Counted from the first letter of the stretch, positions 36,986-48,199 are shown. The stretch is DNA of 64,000 nucleotides from Streptococcus oralis subsp. tigurinus (GCF_002356415.1 NZ_AP018338.1:372001-436000); one strand, 5' to 3'. Notes: generated by a model not told the origin, from the sequence alone. Numbers and translations are program-made.

Positions 36986-38212
36986 ATGAAAAAAGAGCTT
37001 CAAAAAGCCATTGTACTCGGTGGTGATAATGCATATATGGACAAGATTGAGACAACAATCAAGTCAATCTGCGCCCATAACCGAGCAGTGACTTTTTATG
37101 TTTTCAATGATGATTTGCCATCTGAATGGTTTCAGCTCATGGAGAGACGTTTAGAACCTCTAGCCTCAAAAATCGTCAATGTCAAGATTAGTCATCAAGG
37201 TTTGAAAGAGTATCGTTTACCACTAGCTCACTTAAGTTATGCAACTTTCTTTCGCTATTTTATACCTCAGTATGTCAACGAAGACCTAGCCTTGTACCTG
37301 GATTCGGATATTATCGTTAGATCAAACCTAGATCAACTCTTTTTAGAAGATATGGCAGACTGGCCAGTAGCTGCTGTCGCAGATGCTCTAGTTCCTAGCA
37401 CTTTTAATGCAGGTGTCTTGCTGATTAATGTCGCTCTCTGGCGTCAAGAAAAGGTGACGGAGCACTTGTTGAGCTTGACAGACCAACTGCATGATCAAGT
37501 TTTTGGCGATCAGGGCGTGTTAAATCACCTCTTTGAAAGTCGTTGGAAATCGCTGCCAGCTACCTATAATTTTATGGTTGGTATGGATACAGTGGCTCGA
37601 AATTACCAGATGGATTCTTGGTATAGCGATTCTCTTGCTACTGAGAAGACAGCTAAGATTATTCATTATACAGGGGACAAGCCGTGGTATCAAATCAACC
37701 TCAACCGTTTCAGGGAGGACTGGTGGTTTTACTACGGACTAGAGTGGTCTGATATCGTCATGAAAAAATGTGATTTTCATAAAGGATTAGCATCTTTAGT
37801 TCAAGCTCCCCAGTATGCGACCGCTATTTTTACCAATACGTGTCACATGGAGAGAATCGAACACCTGATCCAAGAACTGCCCGATGTTGAGTTCTCTATC
37901 CTAGCTCATACCAATTTTGCGCCGGAAATCATGAACTTGCAATCGCATCTGAATGTACGCCTCTATCCCTACTTTAATCCCATGAATGTCAGAAAAGTCT
38001 TGGAAAAGATTGACTTTTACTTGGATATCAATCATGAGGATGAAATTGCAAACATTATCCAAGAGGTGCAGCAAAGAGAAATCCCTATATTTGCTTTTGA
38101 GACCACTAGTCATGACTCGAGTGGTTACAGTTATGTCTACTCACCAGCAGCCGTAGGTCAAATGATCGAGTCTATCCGTACGCTTTTGGAATCACAGAAG
38201 CAGTCGTTGTAA
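36986..38212 (+). CDS. GT8 glycosyltransferase of the adhesin locus, copy 1
   Basis: A 408-residue protein with a GT8 domain (residues 1-265) and a C-terminal part (about 275-400) resembling the sugar-nucleotide half seen in SRRP glycosyltransferases. The metal-binding DSD is at 106-108 (LYLDSDIIV) and the second GT8 motif is HYTGDKPWY. It probably adds a further sugar (glucose or galactose class) to GlcNAc on the adhesin, like S. gordonii Gly. The frame is open from a GTG at 36965; the ATG at 36986 has AAGGGGAC before it. Donor and linkage cannot be read from sequence. Confidence 0.85.
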   Translation: MKKELQKAIVLGGDNAYMDKIETTIKSICAHNRAVTFYVFNDDLPSEWFQLMERRLEPLASKIVNVKISHQGLKEYRLPLAHLSYATFFRYFIPQYVNEDLALYLDSDIIVRSNLDQLFLEDMADWPVAAVADALVPSTFNAGVLLINVALWRQEKVTEHLLSLTDQLHDQVFGDQGVLNHLFESRWKSLPATYNFMVGMDTVARNYQMDSWYSDSLATEKTAKIIHYTGDKPWYQINLNRFREDWWFYYGLEWSDIVMKKCDFHKGLASLVQAPQYATAIFTNTCHMERIEHLIQELPDVEFSILAHTNFAPEIMNLQSHLNVRLYPYFNPMNVRKVLEKIDFYLDINHEDEIANIIQEVQQREIPIFAFETTSHDSSGYSYVYSPAAVGQMIESIRTLLESQKQSL

Positions 38213-38227
38213 ACTGAAGGAAACTAA

Positions 38228-39457
38228 ATGAAAAAAACAATTGTTCTCGCAGGAGATTATGCCTATATCCGCCAGATTGAAACAGCGCTCAAGTCTCTCT
38301 GCTATCATAATAGCCATGTCAAGGTCTATATCTTTAATCAGGATATTCCCCAGGAGTGGTTCCGTGCTCTCAGACCGATAGTAGAGCAGATGGGCGGTGA
38401 GTTGATGGATGTCAAGATGCTTGGCGCCCAGTTTCAGATGAACTGGAGCAACAAATTGCCCCATATCAATCACATGACCTTTGCCCGTTACTTTATCCCT
38501 GATTTTGTCGAAGAGGACAAGGTACTTTACTTGGACAGTGATTTGGTAGTAACGGCTGATCTGACGGCTCTCTTTGAAATGGACTTAGGAGAAAACTACC
38601 TGGCTGCAGCACCATCTTGTTTTGGAGTTGGGGTTGGCTTTAATGCAGGTGTACTCTTGATCAATAACAAAAAATGGCGGGCAGAAGCTGTGAGACAAGA
38701 GTTAGTTGAGTTGACGGAGCGGGAACACCAAAATGTGAGTGAAGGAGACCAGTCCATACTCAATATGCTCTTTCATGACAGCTATGCTCCTCTCGATCAG
38801 AACTATAATTTCCAGATTGGTTTTGACAGTGGGGCTGCCTCACATGGGCATGAGTTCATCTTCCAGATTCCCCTAGAGCCCCTGCCAGCCATCTTGCATT
38901 TCCTCTCTCAGGACAAACCTTGGAATACTCATTCGGTCGGGCGTTTGCGTGAGGTTTGGTGGCTCTATCATCTGATGGAGTGGTCTGCCATTACTGAAAA
39001 ATGGCGTCAGGCTGGAATTGACTATCCAGTCACAGTCTATCAGCCAGCTATGTCTTGTGTTAATTTGACTAACTCCTGGCATCTTGAGAAAATCGACTAT
39101 CTGGTTCAAGCCTTGCCAGAGGTGCATTTCTACATTGCAGCCTATACGACGATGGCACCGGAACTCATGCTCTTATCACGTTTTGAAAATGTGACTCTCT
39201 ATCCCAACACCTTTCCCCTCTTGGTTGAGAAACTGATCCAGCAGGCAGATGTCTACCTTGATATTAACCACGATGACAAGTTGAGTGTTGTTTATGACTA
39301 TATTTCACGCTTTGAGAAACCAATCTTGACTTTTGACAATACCCAGTCCCAGGAACTAGCTGAAAGTGCCTATGTGGGTATTTTCTCAGCAGAAAGACCA
39401 GAAGAAATGGTAGCTGCTCTGACAGCTTATCTGGACGAGAAAACTCACGAAAACTGA
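38228..39457 (+). CDS. GT8 glycosyltransferase of the adhesin locus, copy 2
   Basis: A 409-residue paralogue of the preceding gene, with the same layout: GT8 domain with DSD at 103-105 (YLDSDLVV), HFLSQDKPWN as the second motif, and a C-terminal extension whose PELMLLSRFENVTLYPN part parallels PEIMNLQSHLNVRLYPY in copy 1. It starts 15 bases after copy 1 with AGGAAAC before the ATG. In S. gordonii this place is taken by nss (a Gtf3-type enzyme), which I do not find here; the duplicated GT8 may give a different glycan. Confidence 0.85.
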   Translation: MKKTIVLAGDYAYIRQIETALKSLCYHNSHVKVYIFNQDIPQEWFRALRPIVEQMGGELMDVKMLGAQFQMNWSNKLPHINHMTFARYFIPDFVEEDKVLYLDSDLVVTADLTALFEMDLGENYLAAAPSCFGVGVGFNAGVLLINNKKWRAEAVRQELVELTEREHQNVSEGDQSILNMLFHDSYAPLDQNYNFQIGFDSGAASHGHEFIFQIPLEPLPAILHFLSQDKPWNTHSVGRLREVWWLYHLMEWSAITEKWRQAGIDYPVTVYQPAMSCVNLTNSWHLEKIDYLVQALPEVHFYIAAYTTMAPELMLLSRFENVTLYPNTFPLLVEKLIQQADVYLDINHDDKLSVVYDYISRFEKPILTFDNTQSQELAESAYVGIFSAERPEEMVAALTAYLDEKTHEN

Positions 39458-39543
39458 GATAGAGGTTTGAAGATGCTAAGATAAAAAGGCTGGATTGGTC
39501 CCGTATGACAGGACGGAAAGATAAAAAAGAAAAGGAGGAGCTA

Positions 39544-40761
39544 GTGAAAGAATTTCGTTCATCGATAGCAGTAAAAAAAGGGATGCACACCCTGTTTTTG
39601 CTCTTTATTTATGTGCTCGGGAGTCGTATCGCTCTTCCCTTTGTTGACCTCAATAGTCGGGATTTTCTCGGAGGAGGCGCAGCCTATCTGGACTTTTCAG
39701 TAGCCCTGACTGGTGGAAATCTTCGGAGCCTCTCTCTCTTTTCCATCGGGCTTTCACCTTGGATGTCAGCTATGATTTTGTGGCAGATGTTTTCCTTTTC
39801 AAAGAAACTGGGCTTAAACTCAGTTTCTTCGGAAGTCCAAGATAGACGGAAAATGTACTTGACGTTAGGGATTTCCTTGATTCAGGCCTTGGCCTTGACT
39901 ACAAACCTTCCTGTCCAAGCTCCCTACAATCCCTTCTTGGTCTTTCTCCTCAATACCAGCCTTTTGGTTGCGGGGACCTTCTTCTTAGTTTGGCTGTCAG
40001 ACATCAATGCGTCTATCGGAGTTGGAGGCCCTGTCGTTATTTTATTGGCGAGTATGGTGGCTTCACTCCCTCAGGACATCATCCAATCGGTCCAAGTTCA
40101 TAAGATCTCTCCTTGGTTGCTTTTCCTGTTGGTAGTGCTAGGTGTCCTCTTTACCTATCTAGTCGTTCTCTTTTACAGAGCTAGATACCGCATCCCTATC
40201 AATAAAATCGGGCTTCATTCTCGCTTTAAACGCTATTCCTATCTGGAAATCATGCTCAATCCTGCAGGTGGCATGCCTTATATGTATGTGATGAGTCTCA
40301 TGGGCTTGCCTTCTTATCTCTTGCTCTTGCTTCAACATCTGGATAAGGGTAATCCACTCTACCCTGCCATACTGGAGCAGTATGCGATGGGGAAACCCTT
40401 GTGGATCTATGCTTATATCCTTATCCTCTTTGTCTTTAGCATTGCCTTTGCCTTTGTCAATGTGAGTGGTCAACAGATCGCAGATCGGATGAAGCAATCA
40501 GGAGATTACATCTACGGGGTCTATCCTGGTGAGGATACCAGTCGCTTTATCAATCGCTTGGTTCTCCGATTTGCTCTGATAGGTGCAGTCTTTAACGTTA
40601 CCTTGGCTGGACTTCCGATCTTGTTTGTCTTGAAGGATGAGAGTCTGTTCAAAGTCAGCATGATTCCCGGACTCTTTTTAATTTTGAGTGGTATGCTCTT
40701 TACGATTCATGATGAACTGCAAGCGCTCAGACTAAATGAAAGGTATCGGCCACTATTCTAG
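39544..40761 (+). CDS. secY2: Accessory Sec translocase channel SecY2
   Basis: A 405-residue ten-helix membrane protein, the channel through which the glycosylated adhesin is exported. SecY family features remain ([27 protein letters not shown]), but the protein is short and divergent compared with SecY1, as is normal for SecY2. The frame is open from ATG 39505, but GTG at 39544 is preceded by AAAGGAGGAG at ideal spacing and gives the family's usual length, so I use it. The next gene's ribosome site overlaps its stop. Confidence 0.92.
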   Translation: MKEFRSSIAVKKGMHTLFLLFIYVLGSRIALPFVDLNSRDFLGGGAAYLDFSVALTGGNLRSLSLFSIGLSPWMSAMILWQMFSFSKKLGLNSVSSEVQDRRKMYLTLGISLIQALALTTNLPVQAPYNPFLVFLLNTSLLVAGTFFLVWLSDINASIGVGGPVVILLASMVASLPQDIIQSVQVHKISPWLLFLLVVLGVLFTYLVVLFYRARYRIPINKIGLHSRFKRYSYLEIMLNPAGGMPYMYVMSLMGLPSYLLLLLQHLDKGNPLYPAILEQYAMGKPLWIYAYILILFVFSIAFAFVNVSGQQIADRMKQSGDYIYGVYPGEDTSRFINRLVLRFALIGAVFNVTLAGLPILFVLKDESLFKVSMIPGLFLILSGMLFTIHDELQALRLNERYRPLF

Positions 40762-40770
40762 GAGGTTTTG

Positions 40771-42351
40771 ATGTATTACTTTATCCCGGCTTGGTATGGC
40801 AAGGAGCGTCCCTGGCATGCTGATTTGACACCTTGGTATTTTTCTCATTTTAAGTTAGAATTTGATGACACCTTCAATCAGATTCGCTTGATGCAACGCC
40901 AAGGGATCCCTGCCCAAGTCCTCCTTTTGTCCTATCAGCCTCATCTGCGCTATTTTCTCCATCGCCAAGGTATTTTAGAAGCACCGGTTTATTCCTTATT
41001 TGATGAATTGCAGGATTTTCATGAGATTCGACCACAGGTCTTGCAACTAAGAGATATTGAGTGGGATGAGGATTGCGACTTTGTTTACAGTCCCTTTACT
41101 ATTCTGGTGCTGAAGGATGGCAAGCCCTATGCCCAGGTAGAGCATGGGATAGAAGGTTTTATCAGTACGATTCAGTATTTCAAGGAAGATGGGCTCTTGT
41201 CTGCCAATTACCTGATGGATGATCGGGGGCTGGTTTCCAGTGTGATTTACTACGAAGAGGGTCAGGCTCTCTACCAAGACTACCTCAATCCCAAGGGACT
41301 GTGGCAGTTTAGAGAGTACTTGCAAGATGGGGGCCGTATCGAGGTCAATCCTATCTTTGCTTTTCGTTTCCAAAAAGAGTCTTACCGAGATATGGGAGAA
41401 TTGATTGCGGAGTTTTTTGACAAGAAAATAGCTCAACTCCCTGAGGAAGGAGCGACCTATTTTCTGCCTGCTTGTGACCAGCACAATGCTTTTCTTTTAG
41501 ATCGATTGCCTCGCCAAAGCACCAAGGTTCTCAGCCTTTTTATCGGACGAAATCCTCAAGAACAATTACTGCAACTGGCGGATTTGTTGCCTAAAGTGGA
41601 CCTTGTTCTGGTCGACAGAGAGGACACCTTGCGCTTGGTTCAGTCTGCCTTTTCAGAACAAGCAACGAAATTTCGTCATTTATCGCCTTTTGATACCCGC
41701 TTGGAGCTGGGAAAGAGCCAGACTCGGAAGGAGTCGCTCCTCTACTATCAACTGGACTTTGAGCAGGGGATAGAGGACCAAGCGCTCTATCAGGTCTTGC
41801 ATTTCCTTTCTGAAAACAAGGATACGGAGCTGGTTTTTGGAGCCTTTGCTGCTAGTCAAGAAGAAATGAAGCGGCTGGAAACACGTGTTTCTGAGATGGT
41901 CGCAGATCAGTTTCAAGACCAGGAACTGGAGAAGGAAGTTGATTACCAAGGAGCTGAAAATCCACTTGAGGACAATCGCCATCAGAGCAAGTGCTATTCG
42001 TTTGTCAATATGAAGGATGAATCGGAGTTAATCAAGCAGCTGGAATTTGTTCGTTTGATTGTCGATTTGAACAGACAGCCTCTCCTCTATACCCAAATCG
42101 CGGGGATTAGTGCTGGTATCCCTCAAATCAATAGGGTCAAAACAGAGTATGTCAGCCATCAGAAGAATGGTTATCTGTTGGAAAACACTGCTGATTTTGC
42201 GCAAGCTGCCCATTACTATCTCGATAGCCTGCAGGTGTGGAATGATGCTCTGATCCATTCCATCGAAAAGATAAAGGAACACACTGGGGAGCAATTCCTA
42301 ATCAAGCTAGAAAAGTGGTTGGAGGAGGTGACTCATGGAAAAGAAGTATAA
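40771..42351 (+). CDS. asp1: Accessory Sec system protein Asp1
   Basis: A 526-residue cytosolic protein with a glycosyltransferase-like (GT-B) fold that lost catalysis; with Asp2 and Asp3 it forms the complex that delivers the adhesin to SecA2. The opening MYYFIPAWYGKERPWH and the glycan-binding-like C-terminal region (AGISAGIPQINRVKTEYV) are typical. A frame start at TTG 40768 is possible, but the ATG at 40771 follows AGGAGG at the right distance. It overlaps asp2 by 17 bases. Confidence 0.94.
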   Translation: MYYFIPAWYGKERPWHADLTPWYFSHFKLEFDDTFNQIRLMQRQGIPAQVLLLSYQPHLRYFLHRQGILEAPVYSLFDELQDFHEIRPQVLQLRDIEWDEDCDFVYSPFTILVLKDGKPYAQVEHGIEGFISTIQYFKEDGLLSANYLMDDRGLVSSVIYYEEGQALYQDYLNPKGLWQFREYLQDGGRIEVNPIFAFRFQKESYRDMGELIAEFFDKKIAQLPEEGATYFLPACDQHNAFLLDRLPRQSTKVLSLFIGRNPQEQLLQLADLLPKVDLVLVDREDTLRLVQSAFSEQATKFRHLSPFDTRLELGKSQTRKESLLYYQLDFEQGIEDQALYQVLHFLSENKDTELVFGAFAASQEEMKRLETRVSEMVADQFQDQELEKEVDYQGAENPLEDNRHQSKCYSFVNMKDESELIKQLEFVRLIVDLNRQPLLYTQIAGISAGIPQINRVKTEYVSHQKNGYLLENTADFAQAAHYYLDSLQVWNDALIHSIEKIKEHTGEQFLIKLEKWLEEVTHGKEV

Positions 42352-43864
42352 AATCTTGCAAATCGGTCCAGAGGATTGGCAAGATACTCTTGCCCTACCA
42401 GTCCAACTAGACTGGTATCATGTCCCTCCCAACACACCGTCTGCCATCCAGAAAATCATGGATGAGAATGACCTAGATCACTTTCATGCTGTCATTCTCA
42501 CGGATGGGGCTTATTTAGTAGATTTGCTGCCTTTTGCATCTAGCTTGGAACCCTATACGGTTTTCTATCCAGAACAGTTTGCAAGTCAGGATGAAGGTCT
42601 TCATAATCTCATCAAACAGCACTGCATGCAAGCGATGGACCTGTCAGACCGACAGGGCTTTGTTCGAGACCTCTCCACCTCCCTCTTTGAAGGTGGTTAT
42701 GGGGACAAGCTAAGCCCAGCTACGATACGGATTCACCCGAGTTTTCAAGGCTCTGTCTCCTATCAAGGATTTGAGCATCTGGAGTTAGAAGGTGATTTTG
42801 GCAAGACCTATACCCAGCTAGCCTCTTGGGCCTATAATCAGACTGTCCAAGCCCATTCGCCAATCGAACTCTGGCTCGAATATGAAAAGAGTGGACCAGT
42901 GGACTTGCGCCTGCGTTTGCGAAAGATCCCAGCAGGATCTGTCTCCGAGATTAGTCAGGGCATTCTCCTTGAGGAAGCAGACTTTGCCTCAGCAATCATT
43001 GTGGAACAAGACTATGATGCTTATCTGAGTATTTCTCTTGAAGCGCGTGGTCAAGGGAAGGTCAACATCGGCAATCTCCACCAACGCTGGAGCCGGAAAC
43101 AGTTTGGAAAGTTTGTTCTCGGAGGCAATATCCTGCATGACAAAAAACGTGAGGAAATCAACTATTTCTTTCACCCGGGGGATTTCAAGCCACCTCTAGC
43201 GGTCTATTTCTCAGGTTACCGTCCGGCGGAAGGTTTTGAGGGTTACTGGATGATGAAGAATCTCAGATGCCCCTTTCTCCTCTTTTCGGACCCTCGATTA
43301 GAAGGAGGAGCCTTTTACCTAGGAACTGAGGAGTTGGAAGACAGTATACAAGCAACCATCCAACACTATCTAGACTATCTAGGCTTGGATAGAAGTGACT
43401 TGATCCTATCTGGGCTGTCAATGGGAACCTTCCCAGCCCTCTACTACGGAGCCTACTTTGAACCCAAGGGGATTATAGTCGGAAAACCCTTGACCAATCT
43501 AGGAACCATCGCACAGCGGGGCCGACTAGAGGCACCAGGAGTCTTTCCGACTAGCTTTGATGTCTTACACCTTCAGACAGGAGGAGTGAGCCAGAAAGAC
43601 ATGAAGGACTTGGATCAACGTTTTTGGACCCGATTTAAACAAGCTGATTTTTCCCAGACGACCTTTGGTCTTTCTTACATGAAGGACGAGGATATGGATA
43701 GTGGAGCCTATGACCAACTAGTGGAGACACTCTGTCAGACAGGAGCCAAGATCTTGTCCAAAGGAACCGCAGGTCGACACAATGATGATACAGGAACAAA
43801 CGTTGCCTGGTTTATTCATTTTTACAAGATGATACTAGAAGAATACAGAAGAGGTGAGACATGA
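42335..43864 (+). CDS. asp2: Accessory Sec protein and acetyltransferase Asp2
   Basis: A 509-residue bifunctional protein: part of the Asp1-Asp2-Asp3 export complex and O-acetyltransferase for GlcNAc on the adhesin. The alpha/beta-hydrolase triad can be read at the positions I recall for S. gordonii Asp2: S362 in GLSMG, E452, and H482 in AGRHNDD. The triad being complete suggests that this strain still acetylates its adhesin. GGAGGAGG stands before the ATG, inside the end of asp1; the asp3 start overlaps its stop by four bases. Confidence 0.95.
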   Translation: MEKKYKILQIGPEDWQDTLALPVQLDWYHVPPNTPSAIQKIMDENDLDHFHAVILTDGAYLVDLLPFASSLEPYTVFYPEQFASQDEGLHNLIKQHCMQAMDLSDRQGFVRDLSTSLFEGGYGDKLSPATIRIHPSFQGSVSYQGFEHLELEGDFGKTYTQLASWAYNQTVQAHSPIELWLEYEKSGPVDLRLRLRKIPAGSVSEISQGILLEEADFASAIIVEQDYDAYLSISLEARGQGKVNIGNLHQRWSRKQFGKFVLGGNILHDKKREEINYFFHPGDFKPPLAVYFSGYRPAEGFEGYWMMKNLRCPFLLFSDPRLEGGAFYLGTEELEDSIQATIQHYLDYLGLDRSDLILSGLSMGTFPALYYGAYFEPKGIIVGKPLTNLGTIAQRGRLEAPGVFPTSFDVLHLQTGGVSQKDMKDLDQRFWTRFKQADFSQTTFGLSYMKDEDMDSGAYDQLVETLCQTGAKILSKGTAGRHNDDTGTNVAWFIHFYKMILEEYRRGET

Positions 43865-44301
43865 TTATCATCAAGAGAGAGGATATTAGGTGGGGTGAGA
43901 TGGGAGCCACTTATCTTTATGGTAGCCAGATCACCTATCATGCAGACGGTCATGTTACACTGAAAAATCCTTTGCTGGCTTCAGGTGAAACCCTTAAAAC
44001 CTGGTTTTCCAGTGTCAACTACCAGGCCACTAGAAGCCAGCCTAGCCTCCCTCTCCTTAAGAAAAATCATACCTACCGTCTCTCTATGAAGATGCAGGTT
44101 CAACCAACCAATGGTCTTTATCTCAAACTGACCTTTTTAAACCGTTATGAGGAAATCATCGAGGAGAGGATTGAAAGACAATTTTCCTTTAGCTTCACCT
44201 ATCCTGAAACGGCCTACACCTATCGCCTCTCCTTGATTAGTGCAGGTTTTGAGACTCTTGACTTTGTTTCGTTTTCTATTGAGGAGGATGCTGGTGTTTA
44301 A
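43861..44301 (+). CDS. asp3: Accessory Sec system protein Asp3
   Basis: A 146-residue beta-rich protein that bridges Asp1 and Asp2; it resembles carbohydrate-binding modules. Typical features are the [11 protein letters not shown]-terminus, TWFSSVNYQ near residue 45 and the aromatic [11 protein letters not shown]. It overlaps asp2 by four bases, and the secA2 start lies inside its last codons. Confidence 0.9.
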   Translation: MIIIKREDIRWGEMGATYLYGSQITYHADGHVTLKNPLLASGETLKTWFSSVNYQATRSQPSLPLLKKNHTYRLSMKMQVQPTNGLYLKLTFLNRYEEIIEERIERQFSFSFTYPETAYTYRLSLISAGFETLDFVSFSIEEDAGV

Positions 44302-46666
44302 TCGTTTGTATCAAGAAAGACAACTGAGAAAGGTCAAGAAACTTTTAAGCCAAATCAATGCCCTCAAAGAAGAGATGGCAGCTCTCAGTGATGAGGAAAT
44401 GGCTGCCAAAACAGAGGAGTTTCGCCAGCGCCTTGCTCAGGGAGAAACCTTGGATGAGCTATTGGTAGAAGCCTATGCCCTTGTCCGTGAGACCGATAAA
44501 CGTGTCTTGGGTCTCTTTCCCTATGATGTGCAAGTCATGGGAGCTATTGTGATCCACCAAGGAAATGTGGCTGAGATGAATACGGGTGAAGGCAAGACCT
44601 TGACTGCAACCATGCCCCTCTACCTCAATGCCCTAACGGGAAAAGGCAGCATGCTGGTCACAACTAATGACTATCTGGCTAGACGGGACGCAAGTGAAAT
44701 GGGCCCAGTCTACCAATTTTTAGGTTTAACTGTCGGACTGTCCTTTTCAGAGGACCCAAAAGAGGACTTGACTGCCGAAGAGAAAAGAAAGATCTACACC
44801 TCGGACATCGTCTACACGACCAATAGTGTACTGGGATTTGACTATCTCAATGACAATCTTGCCTCCACTAGTGAAGGAAAGTTCCTGCCTCCCTTTAACT
44901 ATGTCATCATTGATGAAATCGATGACATTCTACTCGATAGTGCCCAAACTCCCTTGATTATCGCAGGCTCTCCCCGTGTCCAGTCTAACTATTATGGGAT
45001 GATTGATACCCTAGTGACGACCTTGGTCCAGGGAGAGGACTATATCTACAAGGAAGAAAAAGACCAAGTTTGGTTAACCCGAAAGGGGGCCCAGACGGTT
45101 GAAGGCTTCCTAGGAATCGACCATCTCTACAAGGAAGAGTATGCAAGTTATGTTCGGCATCTGGTCTATGCTCTCAGAGCTCATATGCTCTTTACCAAGG
45201 ACAAGGACTATCTGGTTCGAGGGCAAGAAATGGTCTTGTTAGACAAGGGAACAGGGCGTTTGATGGAAATGACCAAGCTTCAAGGAGGTCTCCACCAAGC
45301 CATCGAAGCCAAGGAACATGTGAAGCTCTCTCCTGAAACCAGAGCTATGGCTTCGATCACCTACCAGAGTCTCTTTAAGATGTTTCGCAAAATCTCAGGT
45401 ATGACAGGAACGGGAAAGGTGGCAGAGAAAGAATTTTTCGAAACCTATAACATGTCTGTCATTCGCATTCCGACCAATCGCCCACTTAGACGGATGGACC
45501 ATCCGGACAATCTCTATGTGACTCTCCCTGAGAAAGTGTATGCCTCTCTCGAAGCTATCAAGACCTATCACTCCAAAGGCAATCCGCTCCTGATCTTTGT
45601 CGGATCTGTTGAAATGTCCCGACTTTACTCGTCCTTGCTCTTGCGAGAGGGGATTTCCCACAATGTCCTTAATGCCAATCATGCGGCGCGTGAAGCCCAA
45701 ATCATCGCAGAGTCTGGACAGATGGGGGCAGTGACCGTTGCGACTTCTATGGCAGGTCGCGGGACAGATATCAAACTCGGTCCAGGAGTTGCAGAATTGG
45801 GCGGTTTGATTGTGATTGGTACCGAGCGGATGGAGAGCCGACGAATTGACCTGCAAATCAGAGGTCGTTCTGGCCGGCAGGGTGATCCAGGTATGTCTCA
45901 ATTTTTCGTATCGTTTGAAGATGATGTGATCAAAAAGTTCGGACCGTCTTGGGTTCACGACCTGTATCAAGACTACCAAGTGGAAGATATTAGCAAACCT
46001 ATCCTACTCAAGGCTCGCAAGTACCGCAATCTCGTCAGAAAAGCCCAAGAGGCTAGTGATAGTGCCAGTCGCTCAGCGCGCAGACAAACCTTAGAGTATG
46101 CGGAAAGCGTCAATATCCAGCGTCAGATGGTCTACCAAGAAAGAGATCGTTTGCTGGATGGGAGCCGTGATTTAGAGAATATCCTTGGGGATATACTGGC
46201 AGACTATACCAAACAAATCTCAGAAAAAACCTATAGCAGTCCCCAAGAGCTCTTTCACTTCATCGTGACCAATATTAGTTTTGTGATGAGAGAATTACCA
46301 GCTGATTTGGATTTAGCTGATGCAGATCAGATTCGGGAGTTACTAGAGGAAATAATAGCCAAGGAAATCGCAGCTAAAAAGGAAGTCCTCCAACCTCACC
46401 AGCTCTATGATTCTTTTCTAAGAATATCCATGCTCAAGGCTATTGATGACAACTGGGTTGAGCAAGTCGACTACCTGCAACAGCTCAGTCTAGCAATCGG
46501 GAGCCAGTCTGCTTCTCAAAAGAACCCTATCGTGGAGTACTATCAGGAGGCTTATGCAGGCTTTGAAACCATGAAGCAACAAATCCGTACAGATATGGTA
46601 CGCAATCTTCTCATGGGGATTGTGGAAGTAACGCCCAAAGGTGAGATTCTCACCCATTTTCCATAA
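44288..46666 (+). CDS. secA2: Accessory Sec motor ATPase SecA2
   Basis: A 792-residue DEAD-type motor that drives adhesin export. Walker A is NTGEGKTLT, Walker B is IIDEIDDIL, and the second helicase half has [13 protein letters not shown] and [17 protein letters not shown]. It lacks the zinc-binding tail of SecA1, as expected. The frame runs back to 44240, but that part lies in asp3. GAGGAGG directly abuts the ATG at 44288, while the GTG at 44294 has better spacing, so the start is one of these two. asp3 overlaps by 14 bases. Confidence 0.95.
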   Translation: MLVFNRLYQERQLRKVKKLLSQINALKEEMAALSDEEMAAKTEEFRQRLAQGETLDELLVEAYALVRETDKRVLGLFPYDVQVMGAIVIHQGNVAEMNTGEGKTLTATMPLYLNALTGKGSMLVTTNDYLARRDASEMGPVYQFLGLTVGLSFSEDPKEDLTAEEKRKIYTSDIVYTTNSVLGFDYLNDNLASTSEGKFLPPFNYVIIDEIDDILLDSAQTPLIIAGSPRVQSNYYGMIDTLVTTLVQGEDYIYKEEKDQVWLTRKGAQTVEGFLGIDHLYKEEYASYVRHLVYALRAHMLFTKDKDYLVRGQEMVLLDKGTGRLMEMTKLQGGLHQAIEAKEHVKLSPETRAMASITYQSLFKMFRKISGMTGTGKVAEKEFFETYNMSVIRIPTNRPLRRMDHPDNLYVTLPEKVYASLEAIKTYHSKGNPLLIFVGSVEMSRLYSSLLLREGISHNVLNANHAAREAQIIAESGQMGAVTVATSMAGRGTDIKLGPGVAELGGLIVIGTERMESRRIDLQIRGRSGRQGDPGMSQFFVSFEDDVIKKFGPSWVHDLYQDYQVEDISKPILLKARKYRNLVRKAQEASDSASRSARRQTLEYAESVNIQRQMVYQERDRLLDGSRDLENILGDILADYTKQISEKTYSSPQELFHFIVTNISFVMRELPADLDLADADQIRELLEEIIAKEIAAKKEVLQPHQLYDSFLRISMLKAIDDNWVEQVDYLQQLSLAIGSQSASQKNPIVEYYQEAYAGFETMKQQIRTDMVRNLLMGIVEVTPKGEILTHFP

Positions 46667-46678
46667 AAAGAGGATCAT

Positions 46679-48199
46679 ATGACAATTTACAATATAAATC
46701 TAGGAATCGGTTGGGCGAGCAGTGGTGTCGAGTATGCCCAGGCCTACCGAGCAGGGATTTTTAGAAGCTTAGACCTAGCATCTAAGTTTATCTTTACCGA
46801 CTTGATTTTAGCGGACAATATCCAGCATTTAACGGCCAATATCGGCTTTGCGGATGATCAGGTAATCTGGCTTTACAATCATTTTACAGATATCAAGCTA
46901 GCACCGACCAGTGTTACAGTTGACGAGGTCTTGCCCTCTTTCGGTGGCCTTGAGAGTCATAGGGAGCAGGATGGCAAGGTCTTACGTGTCTACTTTTCAG
47001 ATGAGGATAAGTTTGTGACTTGCTACTTGGTAGACTCGGCTAAGAATCTGGTACAGCATGCAGAGTATGTGTTTGGGGGGAACTTGATTCGCAAGGATTA
47101 TTTCTCCTACACACGCTACTGTACAGAATATTTCGCACCTAAAGACCAGGTGGCTAGGCTCTATCAACGAACCTTTTTCAATGAAGATGGCAGCACTGCT
47201 TACGATATCTTGCTGACTGAAGGACAGGAAGAGGTCTATCGATTTAAGGACCGGATTCTGTACGGAAAGCCAGCCCTTATGCGCTATTTTATGCAAAGTT
47301 TGAACTTGAGCAAGTCTGATTTGGTCATCTTGGATAGGGAAACAGGGATTGGTCAGGCTGTTTTTGAAGAAGCACAAAAGGCCCATCTAGCAGTTGTCGT
47401 TCACGCAGAGCACTATAGTGAAAATGCTAGCAACGAAGACTATCTCCTTTGGAATAACTACTATGAGTATCAATTTACAAATGCGGACAAGGTCGATTGC
47501 TTTATCGTTTCCACGGATCGGCAGAAGGAGATTCTCGAAGGTCAATTTGCCCAGTACAGTCAGCATCGTCCACGAATCGTCACGATTCCAGTTGGGAGCA
47601 TTGATCAGTTGACGAAGCCTGCTAGGGAACGAAAGCCCTTTTCTCTCATTACCGCTTCGCGTTTGGCCAAGGAAAAACACATCGACTGGCTCGTCAAGGC
47701 GGTTATCCAAGCGCATCAAGTCCTCCCTGAGCTCACCTTTGACATTTATGGCAGTGGGGGTGAGGAGTCCCTTTTAAGGGAAATCATCACGGCTCACCAA
47801 GCGGAGAACTATATCCAGCTCAAGGGGCATGCAGACCTGGCTCAGATCTATCCCCAGTATGAGGTCTATCTGACAGCCTCAACCAGTGAAGGCTTTGGTC
47901 TGACCTTGATGGAGGCAGTTGGTTCAGGCTTGCCCCTGATTGGTTTTGATGTGCCTTATGGAAACCAGACCTTTATCCAGGACGGTCAAAATGGCTACTT
48001 GATTCTAAGTTCGGATGACCATGTTGAAACGGCGATTAAAAGGGCCTTTGCAGAAAAGATCTGCCAGCTCTATCAGGAAAATCATTTGCCAGCTATGCGA
48101 ACAGCATCTTATGAGCTAGCTAGAGGATTTTTAACAGATAAAGTAAGGGACAAGTGGAAGAAAACGATAGAGGAGGTCCTGCATGATTCAACTATTTGA
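46679..48199 (+). CDS. gtfA: Adhesin O-GlcNAc transferase catalytic subunit GtfA
   Basis: A 506-residue GT4-family GT-B enzyme that, in complex with GtfB, puts the first GlcNAc on serine/threonine of the adhesin. The opening TIYNINLGIGWASSGVEYAQAYR and the donor-site E-x7-E (TSEGFGLTLMEAVGSG, near residue 405) are intact. The N-terminal beta-meander domain that contacts GtfB is present at about residues 70-170. It overlaps gtfB by 17 bases, fitting one-to-one assembly. Confidence 0.95.
   Translation: MTIYNINLGIGWASSGVEYAQAYRAGIFRSLDLASKFIFTDLILADNIQHLTANIGFADDQVIWLYNHFTDIKLAPTSVTVDEVLPSFGGLESHREQDGKVLRVYFSDEDKFVTCYLVDSAKNLVQHAEYVFGGNLIRKDYFSYTRYCTEYFAPKDQVARLYQRTFFNEDGSTAYDILLTEGQEEVYRFKDRILYGKPALMRYFMQSLNLSKSDLVILDRETGIGQAVFEEAQKAHLAVVVHAEHYSENASNEDYLLWNNYYEYQFTNADKVDCFIVSTDRQKEILEGQFAQYSQHRPRIVTIPVGSIDQLTKPARERKPFSLITASRLAKEKHIDWLVKAVIQAHQVLPELTFDIYGSGGEESLLREIITAHQAENYIQLKGHADLAQIYPQYEVYLTASTSEGFGLTLMEAVGSGLPLIGFDVPYGNQTFIQDGQNGYLILSSDDHVETAIKRAFAEKICQLYQENHLPAMRTASYELARGFLTDKVRDKWKKTIEEVLHDSTI

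Noticed and set aside
45395..45979. 194-residue open frame on the minus strand inside secA2
   Set aside because: SecA2 helicase motifs on the plus strand cover this region; the antisense frame shows no protein-like motif.
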